Assembly (NCBI RefSeq): GCF_003148775.1
Contig: NZ_QGGW01000002.1
Span: 333,810 to 397,809, forward strand
Direction of reading: 5' to 3'
DNA: 64,000 nt
Source: Roseicyclus mahoneyensis
GTDB taxonomy: Bacteria; Pseudomonadota; Alphaproteobacteria; Rhodobacterales; Rhodobacteraceae
Below are positions 37,054 to 46,614 of the stretch, one piece after another. The translations under genes and the position numbers were made by a program. Numbering within the stretch: the first letter of the stretch is position 1; every line of letters starts with the position of its first letter. Below the pieces are notes generated by a model. It did no database searches, was not told the origin of the DNA, and saw nothing but the letters and a program-made list of their open reading frames with translations.

Positions 37054-38622
37054 TCACTCCAGCCAGACCTCCACCCGACGGTTCACGGCGCGCCCCCAGT
37101 CGCTGTCCTCGCAGGCCATCGGCATCGCCTCGCCGAAGGCATCGATGTCGAGCGTCACGCGGTCGGGCTCAGCGGCCTCAGCGGCGGCCTGGATGGCGTT
37201 TCGCACCGTTTCCGCGCGGCGCAGCGACAAGCGCAGGTTCAGCTCAGCCTGTCCCTCGCCATCGGAAAATCCGACGAAGACAAGCCGACGCCCGTCAAAC
37301 GCGCCGCGTTCGATGGCGGCGGCCAGACGCGCGACAGAGGCGCGCGATTGCGCATCTAGGTCGATCGACCCGTCGTCAAACCGAAAGGTCGATGACAGAC
37401 GTTCGGCCTGTCCCAGTGTTGCGACAAGGCGTTGCAACTCGGCAAGCGGCACCTCGTCACCGGCGGCGGTGATGGCATTTGCGATGCGGCTGCCCTGCAG
37501 GGCCATTGGTGTCCGCGTCAGGCTCTGGTTCACGAAACCGGCCGCGGCCACGGTGCGCTCGGCGGCCTCAGATTCGGTCCAGATCAGGAAATCGCGCACC
37601 AACTGTGGCAAGCGGCGCGGCGCGAGATACAGGTAGACCGGCGCGGTGAGGGGATAATCCTCGGCCTTGACGGCATTGGCATCAGCCGCCTGCGAAAACC
37701 CGCAGCTGCCCGCAAGTGGCAGACTTTGCGCCGGGCCGCGCGCCGATTGCGCCGTGATACCGATGGCATAGGCGTCGCGCGCCACGGCGCTGGCCAGATC
37801 GCGGGCGCTGGCGTGGCGGGTCAGCGCCTCGGTGCCGAGCGTGGATATGCCGGGTGGCAGGATTCGGGTCTCGAAGACCTGCGCCAGCCCCAGATCGGCA
37901 TCCAGCAGATGCAGCGCGATGGGCGCATCCGGTCCACCAAGTGCCTGCCAGTTGTCGATCTCGCCCGTAAAGACTTGCGCCAGTTGCGGCAGGGATATCG
38001 CGTTGATCGGGTTCTGCGCCGCCACCACGGGCACCAGCGCTTCAAGCCCGATGACCCGCACCCGCCGGATCAGGGCGGGATCGTCGGGCGCCGCTGCGCG
38101 GTCGGCGCGGCGTTCCGCCTCGGACGCCTCTCGCAGGCTGATGGCCAGGTCGGCCTCGCCGTTCAGTAGCGCCAGCATGCCCGTGTCGCTGGTGCCCGCT
38201 GCGATGTCAAAGCGGGCGGCCGGGCTGCCATCGGCCCGGATCAGGGCATAGGACAGACCATTGTCGGTGATCTCGGGCGTGGCCAGAACCATGCCGCGGC
38301 TTTCGGCGAAGCCCGCCAGCAGGGCGGGCAGCAGGCCTTCGACGACCGTGGCCTCGCCCGCGATGCGCGCTTCGGCCACGAAGCGTTCAAGGTCGGGGCA
38401 TCCGGGCCCTGCGCACTGCACCCCTTCTGCGGCGATGGTGAGCGGGCCGTAGATGCTGTCTAGACGGTAATAGGCCCCGTCAAAGGCCATGAGGTTGCCC
38501 TCCAACGTCACGCTGCCGTCGAGCGAGCGCAGTTGCACATCCTGCGCGATGGCAGTCATGGGGCCGGAAAGGCTGAATAGGGTCAAGGCGGCACAGATGG
38601 CCGCCCCCCGGAGATATGGCAT
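37054..38622 (-). CDS. Substrate-binding (PstS-like) domain fused to OmpA domain
   Basis: A 522-residue exported fusion. Signal peptide about 1-26. Residues about 95-370 look like a phosphate-type periplasmic-binding domain: DLAISLREAS, LVPVVAAQNPINAISLPQLAQVFTGEIDNW, QVFETRILPPG and an AYAIGITAQSA stretch. Residues about 410-522 form an OmpA peptidoglycan-binding domain (VFVGFSDGEG, RRAETV, GRAVNRRVEVWLE). A wall-bound ligand receptor is likely; ligand unknown. No transporter genes are adjacent. It converges on radC across 155 bases holding only short repeats (gtgttttccc twice, gagacc three times). Confidence 0.87.
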   Translation of the reverse strand: MPYLRGAAICAALTLFSLSGPMTAIAQDVQLRSLDGSVTLEGNLMAFDGAYYRLDSIYGPLTIAAEGVQCAGPGCPDLERFVAEARIAGEATVVEGLLPALLAGFAESRGMVLATPEITDNGLSYALIRADGSPAARFDIAAGTSDTGMLALLNGEADLAISLREASEAERRADRAAAPDDPALIRRVRVIGLEALVPVVAAQNPINAISLPQLAQVFTGEIDNWQALGGPDAPIALHLLDADLGLAQVFETRILPPGISTLGTEALTRHASARDLASAVARDAYAIGITAQSARGPAQSLPLAGSCGFSQAADANAVKAEDYPLTAPVYLYLAPRRLPQLVRDFLIWTESEAAERTVAAAGFVNQSLTRTPMALQGSRIANAITAAGDEVPLAELQRLVATLGQAERLSSTFRFDDGSIDLDAQSRASVARLAAAIERGAFDGRRLVFVGFSDGEGQAELNLRLSLRRAETVRNAIQAAAEAAEPDRVTLDIDAFGEAMPMACEDSDWGRAVNRRVEVWLE

Positions 38623-38641
38623 GTATGCTGCGCGACAGGCT

Positions 38642-39580
38642 TCAGTTCGAGGCGAGTCTCAGGTCAAGAAAGAGATTTTGCAACATCAGAAACTCGCCCA
38701 CGGCTTCGCAACCGGGCAATGTCATCGTCACGGGCCGGATCTCGATCGCCTCGCCGGGGGTGATCTGCAGGCTTTGTGCACGCACGGGCCGGCCACAGGT
38801 CGTTTCGGTGATCGGCACCTCGACCACGAGGGACAGGTCGTCGCGCAGGGCGCGCGGGATGGTAAACACCTGCGCCAGTTGCGGTTGCGCAAGACCGGGA
38901 TCGCCGAGAATGCTCAAGAAGCCCCCCGCCCCGATCGAGGCGTCGGCCACGCTGCCGGGACTGTCCTGCCAGACGTGACCGGTCTGGCCAAAGGTGGCTT
39001 CGCCCAGATAGCCGTGCAGTTGCAGGCCGATGTCGCCGGTCCATGTGATCGCCGCCCGCGCGTGGTCGATCAGGTCGGGCAGACCGGCGAGCGTCGTTGC
39101 CTCAGCCCCGGTTTCAAGGCGGACGGTGAAGAAGGCGGGTGTCTCGAGCGCCGGAATGTCCAGCGTCAGCAGACCCATGGCATCGGTCCTGCCGCTGAAG
39201 CGCAGCGCGCCATGGGTGATGTCGACCCGCGTCTCGGGCGCGCAGGGGTCGATGATGTCGAGGGCGACCATCGCGCCCGGCATGGCTTCGGCGCTGACGT
39301 TCAGGCCGCAGGGCAGGCCCAGCGGGCTCAGCGCCACGGCATCTTCGCGCGGGGTTTCGGCGGTCGGAGGGATTGGGCCGCCCTGCTCCAGAGCCTGCGT
39401 CGGCGCTTCGGGTTGCGCTGGCGGTGTGCTGGCGGGCGCGGGGCCTGCCGTCAGGACGACCGCGCCGACCTCGGCCCGAACGGGCGTTGCGGCCAGATCG
39501 TAATGCACGAAGGCCGCGACCCCGGACCCGCACAGGGCGGCAAGGGTGATGGAGCGCAGCAACAGTTTGCGGACAGACAT
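38642..39580 (-). CDS. Exported hypothetical protein between secA and OmpA fusion
   Basis: A 312-residue exported protein of unknown function. It has an N-terminal signal/anchor (RKLLLRSITLAALCGSGVAAF), a Pro/Ala-rich spacer (about 50-80; PASTPPAQPEAPT), then a beta-rich globular part with Cys in LPCGLNVSAEAMPGA, DPCAPETRVDITHGALRF, TTCGRPV and LPGCEAVG, likely two disulfides. I recall homologues in Rhodobacterales being labelled translocase from secA proximity, but nothing in it supports that. It ends 20 bases before the start of the OmpA fusion gene, so they are probably co-transcribed. Confidence 0.8.
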   Translation of the reverse strand: MSVRKLLLRSITLAALCGSGVAAFVHYDLAATPVRAEVGAVVLTAGPAPASTPPAQPEAPTQALEQGGPIPPTAETPREDAVALSPLGLPCGLNVSAEAMPGAMVALDIIDPCAPETRVDITHGALRFSGRTDAMGLLTLDIPALETPAFFTVRLETGAEATTLAGLPDLIDHARAAITWTGDIGLQLHGYLGEATFGQTGHVWQDSPGSVADASIGAGGFLSILGDPGLAQPQLAQVFTIPRALRDDLSLVVEVPITETTCGRPVRAQSLQITPGEAIEIRPVTMTLPGCEAVGEFLMLQNLFLDLRLASN

Positions 39581-39665
39581 GAACACGATGCCTCTGGAAC
39601 TTCTGGTCAGAGGCTTATTGTTCCGAGATTGAGGCGAAACCACGGTCGAATTGGACATTGTTTAT

Positions 39666-39690
39666 GAAACCTGCGCCAAGGCGCAGGATT
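39666..39690 (-). terminator. Candidate terminator after secA
   Basis: On the minus strand AAAAT is followed by CCTGCGCC-TT-GGCGCAGG (8-bp stem) and TTTCATAAA, 10-30 bases after the secA stop. The T tract is short, so termination may be partial. Confidence 0.6.
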
Positions 39691-39698
39691 TTGGCGGT

Positions 39699-42404
39699 TC
39701 AGGTCAGACGTCCGTGGCAATGCTTGAACTTCTTGCCCGATCCGCAGGGGCAGGCATCGTTGCGGCCGGGATTGCCCCAGGTCTCGGGGTTGGTTTCGTC
39801 GAAACCATCGCGCGCGGGCCCTGCCGCGTCTTCCGGCGCTTCGGCGGCCACGGGTTCCAGCGCGCGCTGGGCGGCTTGTTGCTGCGCCTGCAACTGGCGG
39901 ATCAACTGGTCCTGCTGCTCGGGGCTGAGCGGCTGGATGCGCGCCAGTTTCGCGGTCACATCCGTGCGCAGGCTGTCGAGCATGGATTCGAACAGCTGGA
40001 AGCCTTCGGTCTTGTATTCGTTCAGCGGGTCGCGCTGGGCATAGCCGCGGAAGCCCACGACCGACCGCAGATGTTCCAGCGTCAGCAGATGGTCGCGCCA
40101 TTTGGCGTCGATGGTTTGCAACAGCACCTGCTTTTCAATGCTGCGCATCTGGTCCGGGCCGAACTGCGCGGCCTTGGAGGCCATGTATTCGTCGGCGACC
40201 TTGGTCAACCGTTCCTCGACCACCTCCTGATCGACGCCATCCTCACCGGCCCAATCGGCCAGCGGCACGTCGATGCCTAGCGTGTCGCGCAGGGCTTGCG
40301 TCATCTCGTCGATGTCCCACTGATCGGCGTAGGATTTCGGCGGCATATGGGTGGCGACCAGATCCTCGATCACCTGATGGCGCATGTCGCGCGCGACCTC
40401 GGCGATGTCTTGCGCCGCCATGACCTCGCGGCGCTGGCCGAAGATGACCTTGCGCTGGTCGTTCATCACGTCGTCGAATTTCAGCAATTGCTTGCGGATG
40501 TCGAAGTTGCGCCCCTCGACCTTGGCCTGCGCGCGTTCCAGCGACTTGTTCACCCACGGGTGCACGATCGCCTCGCCTTCTTTCATGCCCAACGTCGACA
40601 GCATCTTGTCGAGCTTGTCGGACCCGAAGATGCGCATCAGGTCATCCTCGAGCGACAAGAAGAAGGACGACCTGCCCGGGTCGCCCTGACGGCCCGAGCG
40701 GCCGCGCAACTGGTTGTCGATGCGGCGGGATTCATGGCGTTCGGTGGCCAGAACATAAAGGCCGCCCGCGTCCTTGACCTTTTGTTCGTCGGCTCTGTGA
40801 TCGGCTTCGATCCGGGCGCGGATGGCGGCGTGATCGCCCTCGGGGTCGGCGGCGATGGCTTGCATGATCTTGAATTCGACATTGCCGCCCAGCTTGATGT
40901 CGGTGCCGCGGCCGGCCATGTTTGTGGCGATGGTGATGCCGCCCAGCTTGCCCGCGTCGGCGACAATCTGCGCTTCCTGCTCGTGTTGGCGCGCATTCAG
41001 GATGTTGTGGGGCAGTTTGGCCGCTTCCAGCATCCGGCCCAGCATCTCGGATTTTTCGATCGACGTGGTTCCGACCAGAACCGGCTGCCCCTTGGCATGC
41101 GCCTCGCGGATGGTTTCGACGATGGCCTCGTATTTCTCGCGGGCCGTGCGGTAGACGGCGTCATCATCGTCTTGCCGCGCGACGGGCACGTTGGTCGGGA
41201 TCTCGACCACGCCAAGCCCGTAGATCGACATGAATTCCTCGGCCTCGGTCACGGCCGTGCCGGTCATGCCCGCCAGCTTGTCATAGAGGCGGAAGTAGTT
41301 CTGAAAGGTGACGCTGGCCAAGGTCACGTTCTCGGGCTGAATCTGACAGCCCTCCTTGGCCTCGATGGCCTGATGCAGACCGTCCGACAGGCGGCGGCCC
41401 GGCATCATGCGGCCGGTGAATTCGTCGACCAGCACCACCTCGTTCGAGCGGACGATGTATTGCTGATCCTTGTGGAACAGTTTGTGGGCGCGCAGCGCGT
41501 TGGTGACATGGTGCACGATGGTGGTGCTCTCGGGGTCGTACAGGCTCTGCCCCTCGGGCAGCAGGCCCACCTCGTGCAGGCGATCCTCGAGGAAATCATT
41601 GCCCTCGTCGGTGAAGGTCGCGTTGCGGGTCTTTTCGTCCATGGTGAAGTGGTCGTCCTTCACCTCGGGGATGATCTTGTCGATGGACAGATACAGGTCG
41701 GACCGGTCCTGCGTCGGGCCCGAGATGATCAGCGGCGTGCGCGCCTCGTCGATCAAGATGCTGTCGACCTCGTCCACGATGGCATAGTTGTGGCCGCGCT
41801 GCGCCATATCCTCGAGGCTGGCGCGCATGTTGTCGCGCAGGTAGTCGAAGCCAAGCTCGTTGTTCGTCGCGTAGGTGATGTCGGCCGCATAGGCGCGGCG
41901 CTTTTCGTCATCGGGCTGGCGCGGATAGACCACGCCCGTCGACAGGCCAAGGGCGGCATAGACCTTGCCCATCCAGTCGGCGTCCCGCTTGGCGAGGTAG
42001 TCGTTGACGGTCACGATATGAACGCCCTTGCCCGTCAATGCGTTCAGATAGGCGGGAAATGTCGCAACCAGCGTCTTGCCCTCACCGGTCTTCATCTCGG
42101 CGATGTTGCCTTGATGCAGGAAGATTCCGCCGATCAGCTGCACGTCATGGGCGCGCAGGCCAAGAGCACGACGCGCGGCCTCGCGGCAATTCGCGAAGGC
42201 CTCGGGCAAGAGCGCGTCGAGCGTTTCACCGTTCTGGGCGCGGGCCCGCAATTCTGCGGTCTTTGCCACGATTTCAGTGTCGGACTTGGCCTTGTATTCG
42301 GGCTCCAGCGCGGTGATCTGCGCCACGATGGGGCGGACGGACTTGACCTTGCGGTCGTTCGGGCTGCCGAAAACCTTTTTCGCCAGCGAACCCAATCCAA
42401 GCAT
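39699..42404 (-). CDS. secA: Preprotein translocase ATPase
   Basis: A 901-residue SecA. DEAD motor with Walker [10 protein letters not shown] (about 100-108) and Walker [15 protein letters not shown], the preprotein cross-linking domain, second motor half ([10 protein letters not shown]), helical scaffold, and a C-terminal zinc finger [14 protein letters not shown] preceded by a variable linker. It drives proteins through SecYEG and its zinc finger binds SecB. Complete and ordinary in length. It is divergent from the parvulin gene over 220 bases. Confidence 0.98.
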   Translation of the reverse strand: MLGLGSLAKKVFGSPNDRKVKSVRPIVAQITALEPEYKAKSDTEIVAKTAELRARAQNGETLDALLPEAFANCREAARRALGLRAHDVQLIGGIFLHQGNIAEMKTGEGKTLVATFPAYLNALTGKGVHIVTVNDYLAKRDADWMGKVYAALGLSTGVVYPRQPDDEKRRAYAADITYATNNELGFDYLRDNMRASLEDMAQRGHNYAIVDEVDSILIDEARTPLIISGPTQDRSDLYLSIDKIIPEVKDDHFTMDEKTRNATFTDEGNDFLEDRLHEVGLLPEGQSLYDPESTTIVHHVTNALRAHKLFHKDQQYIVRSNEVVLVDEFTGRMMPGRRLSDGLHQAIEAKEGCQIQPENVTLASVTFQNYFRLYDKLAGMTGTAVTEAEEFMSIYGLGVVEIPTNVPVARQDDDDAVYRTAREKYEAIVETIREAHAKGQPVLVGTTSIEKSEMLGRMLEAAKLPHNILNARQHEQEAQIVADAGKLGGITIATNMAGRGTDIKLGGNVEFKIMQAIAADPEGDHAAIRARIEADHRADEQKVKDAGGLYVLATERHESRRIDNQLRGRSGRQGDPGRSSFFLSLEDDLMRIFGSDKLDKMLSTLGMKEGEAIVHPWVNKSLERAQAKVEGRNFDIRKQLLKFDDVMNDQRKVIFGQRREVMAAQDIAEVARDMRHQVIEDLVATHMPPKSYADQWDIDEMTQALRDTLGIDVPLADWAGEDGVDQEVVEERLTKVADEYMASKAAQFGPDQMRSIEKQVLLQTIDAKWRDHLLTLEHLRSVVGFRGYAQRDPLNEYKTEGFQLFESMLDSLRTDVTAKLARIQPLSPEQQDQLIRQLQAQQQAAQRALEPVAAEAPEDAAGPARDGFDETNPETWGNPGRNDACPCGSGKKFKHCHGRLT

Positions 42405-42624
42405 GTGACGCGCCTTCTGTGGTGGCCATGGCGCGGGACATCGCGCAGGCCGGAAATCTCAAACGATCGTGTGGGGCATCCGGGTTGTTCGGCCCATCGC
42501 GCCGGTCTATCAAAGGCGTCAACAGGTCAGGGCACCGTTGCGATCCGTCAAGCGACATAAGGGCCCGCTACAAGTGTGTCAACGCGGGCTGCCCTGTCCG
42601 CGACCAAGCAAAAGGACGCGTTCC

Positions 42625-43464
42625 ATGAAGAAGTTTCTCGCCACCGTCGCCGTGACGGCCCTATTGGCCCTGCCCGTCACGGCGCAAGACGCCCCCAATG
42701 CCGAAACCGTGCTGGCCACCGTCAACGGTACCGACATCACGCTGGGCCACCTGATCGCCATGCGCCAGATGCTGCCCCCGCAGTATCAGGAACTGCCCGA
42801 CAACGTGCTCTTTGACGGGTTGCTGGAACAGCTTGTGCAGCAGGAAGTTCTGGCTGCCGTGGCCGCGCAGGACATCACGCGCCGGATGGAACTGGGTCTC
42901 GACAATGAGCGCCGCGCCTTCCTTGCCGCAATGCTGCTTGACCAGATCGGCATGGCCGACCTGCCCGAGGAAGAGGTGCAGGCCGAGTATGACGCGCAAT
43001 ACGGCAGCGCGGGGGCGGCGATGGAATTCAACGCCAGCCACATCCTTGTCGAAACCGAGGAAGAGGCACAGGCCCTGATCACGGAACTGGCCGAAGGTGC
43101 CGATTTCGCCGAATTGGCGCAAGAACGCTCTGTGGGGCCGTCGGGGCCGAATGGCGGCGAGCTGGGCTGGTTCACCGCCGGCATGATGGTGCCGAGCTTC
43201 GAGGCGGCGGTGTTCGCGCTCGAGGTTGGCGAGGTCTCCGCGCCTGTCGAGACGCAGTTCGGCTGGCATGTCATCGTGCTCAACGACAGCCGCGCGGTGG
43301 AGCCTCCGGGGCTGGAACAGGTCCGCGCCGAACTTGAGGATGGGTTGCGCCGCGCCCGTGTCGATGCCGCGATCACCGAGCTTTCGGCGGAGGCAGATGT
43401 CATCCGCCCCGAGATAGAGATTGACCCGTCCGTGATCCGGGATTTGGATCTGCTCGGCGACTGA
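42625..43464 (+). CDS. Periplasmic peptidyl-prolyl isomerase, parvulin type
   Basis: A 279-residue exported foldase: signal peptide 1-20 (MKKFLATVAVTALLALPVTA), an N-terminal helical chaperone-like part, and a parvulin domain (about 130-235) with FNASHILVETEEEA, GPSGPNGGELGWFTAGMMVPSFE and TQFGWHVI. It assists folding of exported proteins. AAAAGGA precedes the ATG at 42625. It lies opposite secA, fitting a role in export, and argJ follows after 25 bases. Confidence 0.93.
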   Translation: MKKFLATVAVTALLALPVTAQDAPNAETVLATVNGTDITLGHLIAMRQMLPPQYQELPDNVLFDGLLEQLVQQEVLAAVAAQDITRRMELGLDNERRAFLAAMLLDQIGMADLPEEEVQAEYDAQYGSAGAAMEFNASHILVETEEEAQALITELAEGADFAELAQERSVGPSGPNGGELGWFTAGMMVPSFEAAVFALEVGEVSAPVETQFGWHVIVLNDSRAVEPPGLEQVRAELEDGLRRARVDAAITELSAEADVIRPEIEIDPSVIRDLDLLGD

Positions 43465-43489
43465 CGGCAGGTTTCAGGGGAACACGACG

Positions 43490-44827
43490 ATGGCAAAGGT
43501 CAAGGACGACAAGAAGAAAAAGGCCAAGTCAAAGGACAAGGCCGCCAAGAAGGACAAGGGGACCAAGCCTGCGGGCAAGGCGCCGCTCAAGGTCTCGCCC
43601 CTTGCGCCCGCATCCTTCCCCGATATGCCGGTGATCGATGGCGTCCGCTTCGCCGCCGGTGAGGCGGGGGTGCGCTACCTCAACCGCACCGATGTGATGC
43701 TGGCCGAAATCGCGGCAGGCGCCGCCATCGCGGGCGTCTTCACCCGATCGGCCACCCGGTCGGCGGCGGTGCTGGACGGGCAGGCGAAATTGGCAGCACT
43801 ACCCGGCAAGTCGAAGAAGGGCTTTGCCATCGTCGTGAACTCTGGCAACGCCAACACCTTCACGGGGGCGCGCGGGGCAAGCGATGTGGCGCTTATCTCC
43901 GAGGCCGCCGCCGCCGCGCTCAAGATCCCCGCAGCCCATGTCTTTACCTCGTCCACAGGCGTGATCGGCGAACCGTTGCCCGCCGACAAGATCACCACGA
44001 TCCTGCCGGTGCTGGCCGACGGGCTGGATGCCGGAAAGGCGGCGGTCGCGGCGCGCGCGATCATGACCACCGACACCTTCCCCAAGGGCGCTGTGGCGAC
44101 GCTTGAGATCGAGGGCAAGCCGGTCAAGATCGCAGGGTTCGCCAAGGGCTCGGGCATGATCGCGCCCGATATGGCGACGATGCTGGGCTATATCTTCACC
44201 GATGCCGCCGTGACGCCGGGTGCGTTGCAGGCGATGCTGCAGGCCGCGACCAACCGCAGTTTCAACGCGGTGACGGTGGACAGTGACACCTCGACCTCGG
44301 ACACCGTGCTGTTGGCGGCGACGGGCAAGGCGGGCAACACCCCCATTGCCTCGGGCCGTTCGGCTGAAGGGCGGGCCTTTGCAAAGGCGCTCGGCGCGGT
44401 GATGCGTGACCTCGCGCTGCAGATCGTGCGCGACGGCGAAGGCGCGACCAAGCTGGTCGAGGTTCAGGTGACCGGCGCGAAATCGGCCCGCGATGCCGAC
44501 CGCGTGGCGCGGGCCATCGCCAATTCGCCCTTGGTCAAGACCGCCATCGCCGGGCAGGACCCGAACTGGGGCCGGATCGTCATGGCGGTGGGCAAATCGG
44601 GCGCGGCCGCTGATCGGGATCTGTTGACCATCCGCTTTGGCGATCTTGTCGTTGCTGAAAAGGGTTGGCGGTCGGAAAGCTATTCCGAGGCTGAGTGCGC
44701 CGCTTACATGAAGGGGCAGGAGTTGCTGATCGGCGTCGACCTCGGGCTTGGTCGTGGCACCGCCACTGTCTGGACCTGCGACCTGACGCACGCCTACATC
44801 GACATCAACGCGGATTACCGGTCTTGA
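43490..44827 (+). CDS. argJ: Bifunctional ornithine acetyltransferase/N-acetylglutamate synthase
   Basis: A 445-residue ArgJ. The self-cleavage/nucleophile Thr is at about 230 in KGSGMIAPDMATML; GNANTFTG and DPNWGRI are also family blocks. It recycles the acetyl group in arginine synthesis. Unusual is a Lys-rich N-terminal extension (residues about 3-30, more than a dozen Lys) before the normal start VSPLAP; the ribosome site GGGGAA upstream of 43490 supports including it. mutT starts 22 bases after the stop. Confidence 0.95.
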   Translation: MAKVKDDKKKKAKSKDKAAKKDKGTKPAGKAPLKVSPLAPASFPDMPVIDGVRFAAGEAGVRYLNRTDVMLAEIAAGAAIAGVFTRSATRSAAVLDGQAKLAALPGKSKKGFAIVVNSGNANTFTGARGASDVALISEAAAAALKIPAAHVFTSSTGVIGEPLPADKITTILPVLADGLDAGKAAVAARAIMTTDTFPKGAVATLEIEGKPVKIAGFAKGSGMIAPDMATMLGYIFTDAAVTPGALQAMLQAATNRSFNAVTVDSDTSTSDTVLLAATGKAGNTPIASGRSAEGRAFAKALGAVMRDLALQIVRDGEGATKLVEVQVTGAKSARDADRVARAIANSPLVKTAIAGQDPNWGRIVMAVGKSGAAADRDLLTIRFGDLVVAEKGWRSESYSEAECAAYMKGQELLIGVDLGLGRGTATVWTCDLTHAYIDINADYRS

Positions 44828-44849
44828 ATGTCGACCCAGAGGGGCGCGG

Positions 44850-45248
44850 ATGAAAACGATCCTTGTCTCGGCCGTCGCGCTGATCGATCGCGACGGCCGG
44901 GTGCTTCTGGCGCAGCGCCCCGAGGGGAAATCCATGGCCGGTCTGTGGGAATTCCCGGGCGGCAAGGTCGAGGCGGGCGAGACTCCGGAACAGGCCCTGA
45001 TCCGCGAGTTGCAAGAAGAACTGGGGATCGACACCTGGACCTCCTGCCTTGCGCCGCTGACCTTTGCCAGCCACAGCTACGACGATTTCCATCTGCTCAT
45101 GCCGCTCTTTGCCTGTCGTAAATGGCAGGGCATCCCGCAGCCACGCGAGGGGCAGAAATTGGCATGGGCGAAGAAATCCGAACTGCGCGACTACCCGATG
45201 CCACCCGCCGACATTCCCCTGATCCCGATCCTGCGCGACTGGCTCTGA
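44850..45248 (+). CDS. mutT: 8-oxo-dGTP diphosphatase
   Basis: A 132-residue Nudix hydrolase of MutT type. The Nudix box GGKVEAGETPEQALIRELQEELG is complete (residues about 38-60), and RVLLAQRPEGKSMAGLWEFPGG precedes it as in MutT. It clears oxidised dGTP. It follows argJ closely and is probably co-transcribed. Confidence 0.92.
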   Translation: MKTILVSAVALIDRDGRVLLAQRPEGKSMAGLWEFPGGKVEAGETPEQALIRELQEELGIDTWTSCLAPLTFASHSYDDFHLLMPLFACRKWQGIPQPREGQKLAWAKKSELRDYPMPPADIPLIPILRDWL

Positions 45249-45382
45249 TCGCGAAACGTCATCAAAGTTTCACATTGGCACAGTATTTGTGCAACATATT
45301 GCCGATTGCGCACAAATTCCGCGTGATTTTCGGATGGTTTGCCGTAACATCCCCTCAATCGGTCGTGTTGGGGGATAGGACT

Positions 45383-45523
45383 GTGCTGGCAACCATCATC
45401 ATGGGCACTTGCGTTTCCGTTCAGGGGCTTTTCGTGCGGCGCACGGCGGGCGGTCTGGTGACGGTGCGCGTCGGCGACCAGCTGTTCACCGGTCGTCCTG
45501 TCAGCGCAAGCTTGGCTGCCTGA
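45383..45523 (+). CDS. 46-residue conserved-looking small protein
   Basis: A short frame with GTG start, preceded by GGGGGATAGG about 5 bases upstream. The product reads LATIIMGTCVSVQGLFVRR, then GGLVTVRVGDQLFTGRPVS, which looks like three or four short beta strands with no signal or membrane helix. I believe similar peptides occur near hemH in other roseobacters, but I cannot confirm. The 134 bases upstream are AT-rich compared with the surroundings and carry small dyads (GCACA-GTATT-TGTGC at 45278-45292), as expected for a promoter. It converges on hemH with a 4-base gap. Confidence 0.62.
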   Translation: MLATIIMGTCVSVQGLFVRRTAGGLVTVRVGDQLFTGRPVSASLAA

Positions 45524-45527
45524 TAGA

Positions 45528-46604
45528 TCAGCCCAGCCAGCCCCGCAAATTGTCTTCGACCACGGCGGCCAGCGCATCGATATGCGCGGCATCATCGTTG
45601 AGGCAGGGAATGTAGGTAAACTCCTCACCGCCGGCGTGCTCGAAGCTTTCCTTGATCTCTTCGTTGATCTCTTCCAGCGTTTCGATGCAATCGGCGCTGA
45701 AGGCGGGCGCGACCACGGCGATACGCTTCTTGCCCTGCTCGGCCAGTCGCGCGACTTCCTCGACGGTGTAGGGCTGCAACCATTCCTCGGGGCCGAAGCG
45801 GCTCTGGAAAGTGGTTACGATGTCGGTCTTGTCCCAGCCCAGACGTTCGCGCAGCAGGCGCGTGGTTTTCTGGCACTGGCAATGGTAGGGGTCGCCTTCC
45901 ATCAGGTAGCGCTTGGGCACCCCGTGGTAGCTGCAGACCAGCACATCGGGCCGGTGTTCCAGCCCCGCATAGGCCCGTTCGACCGACTGGGCCAAGGCTT
46001 CGATATAGCGGCGGTCCTCGTAATAAGGCTCTACCGTGCGCACGATCGGCTGCCACTTGATGTTCTCGAGGCTGCGAAAGAACTGGTCGCAGGCGGTGGC
46101 CGATGTCGCGCCCGCGTATTGCGGATAGAGCGGGAAAAACAGGATCTTGGTGCAACCTTGGGCGACCAGCGCATCGACCTTGGATTTGGTCGAGGGGTTG
46201 CCATAGCGCATGCAGAAATCGACCACCACGTCGTCGCCATAACGCGCCTTCATCCGTTCGGCCATCAGCGCGGTCTGCGCCTTGGTGATGGTCATCAGCG
46301 GGCTTTCGTTCCGCTCCTCGTTCCAGATCGACTTGTAGTTCGCACCCGAGGAAAACGGCCGCTTGGTCAAGATCACAAGCTGCAACAGCGGCTGCCAGAT
46401 CCACGGGCTGTAGTCGATCACCCGGCGATCCGAGAGGAACTCGTTCAGATAGCGGCGCATCGGCCAGTAGCTGTAATGATCCGGCGTCCCGAGATTGGCC
46501 AGCAGCACGCCGACTTTGCCCATCTTCACCCTGGGGTGATCGGCGGGGGCGTGGGGCAGGTCGGTGGCGGGCTGGGCGGCTTGCGTTTCGGACATCATGT
46601 TCAT
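45528..46604 (-). CDS. hemH: Ferrochelatase
   Basis: A 358-residue ferrochelatase. Family blocks include VGVLLANLGTPD, YRRYLNEFLSDRRVID-like segments, CSYHGVPKRY (active-site His), and VVAPAFSADCIETLEEI (Glu). CQCQ near residue 260 and further Cys might hold a cluster but this is unsure. It inserts iron into protoporphyrin IX, the last step of haem synthesis. The start at 46604 or two codons later lies 10 bases after the methyltransferase-like gene, so the two are coupled. Confidence 0.95.
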   Translation of the reverse strand: MNMMSETQAAQPATDLPHAPADHPRVKMGKVGVLLANLGTPDHYSYWPMRRYLNEFLSDRRVIDYSPWIWQPLLQLVILTKRPFSSGANYKSIWNEERNESPLMTITKAQTALMAERMKARYGDDVVVDFCMRYGNPSTKSKVDALVAQGCTKILFFPLYPQYAGATSATACDQFFRSLENIKWQPIVRTVEPYYEDRRYIEALAQSVERAYAGLEHRPDVLVCSYHGVPKRYLMEGDPYHCQCQKTTRLLRERLGWDKTDIVTTFQSRFGPEEWLQPYTVEEVARLAEQGKKRIAVVAPAFSADCIETLEEINEEIKESFEHAGGEEFTYIPCLNDDAAHIDALAAVVEDNLRGWLG

Positions 46605-46614
46605 CTTTGCGGCC

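Noticed and set aside
40296..42560. Open plus-strand frame of over 700 codons opposite secA
   Set aside because: It mirrors the SecA codons, has no domain, and secA is unmistakable. The same applies to long frames opposite btuB (4815-6167), the macroglobulin gene (16638-18746) and dnaE2 (52346-53827).
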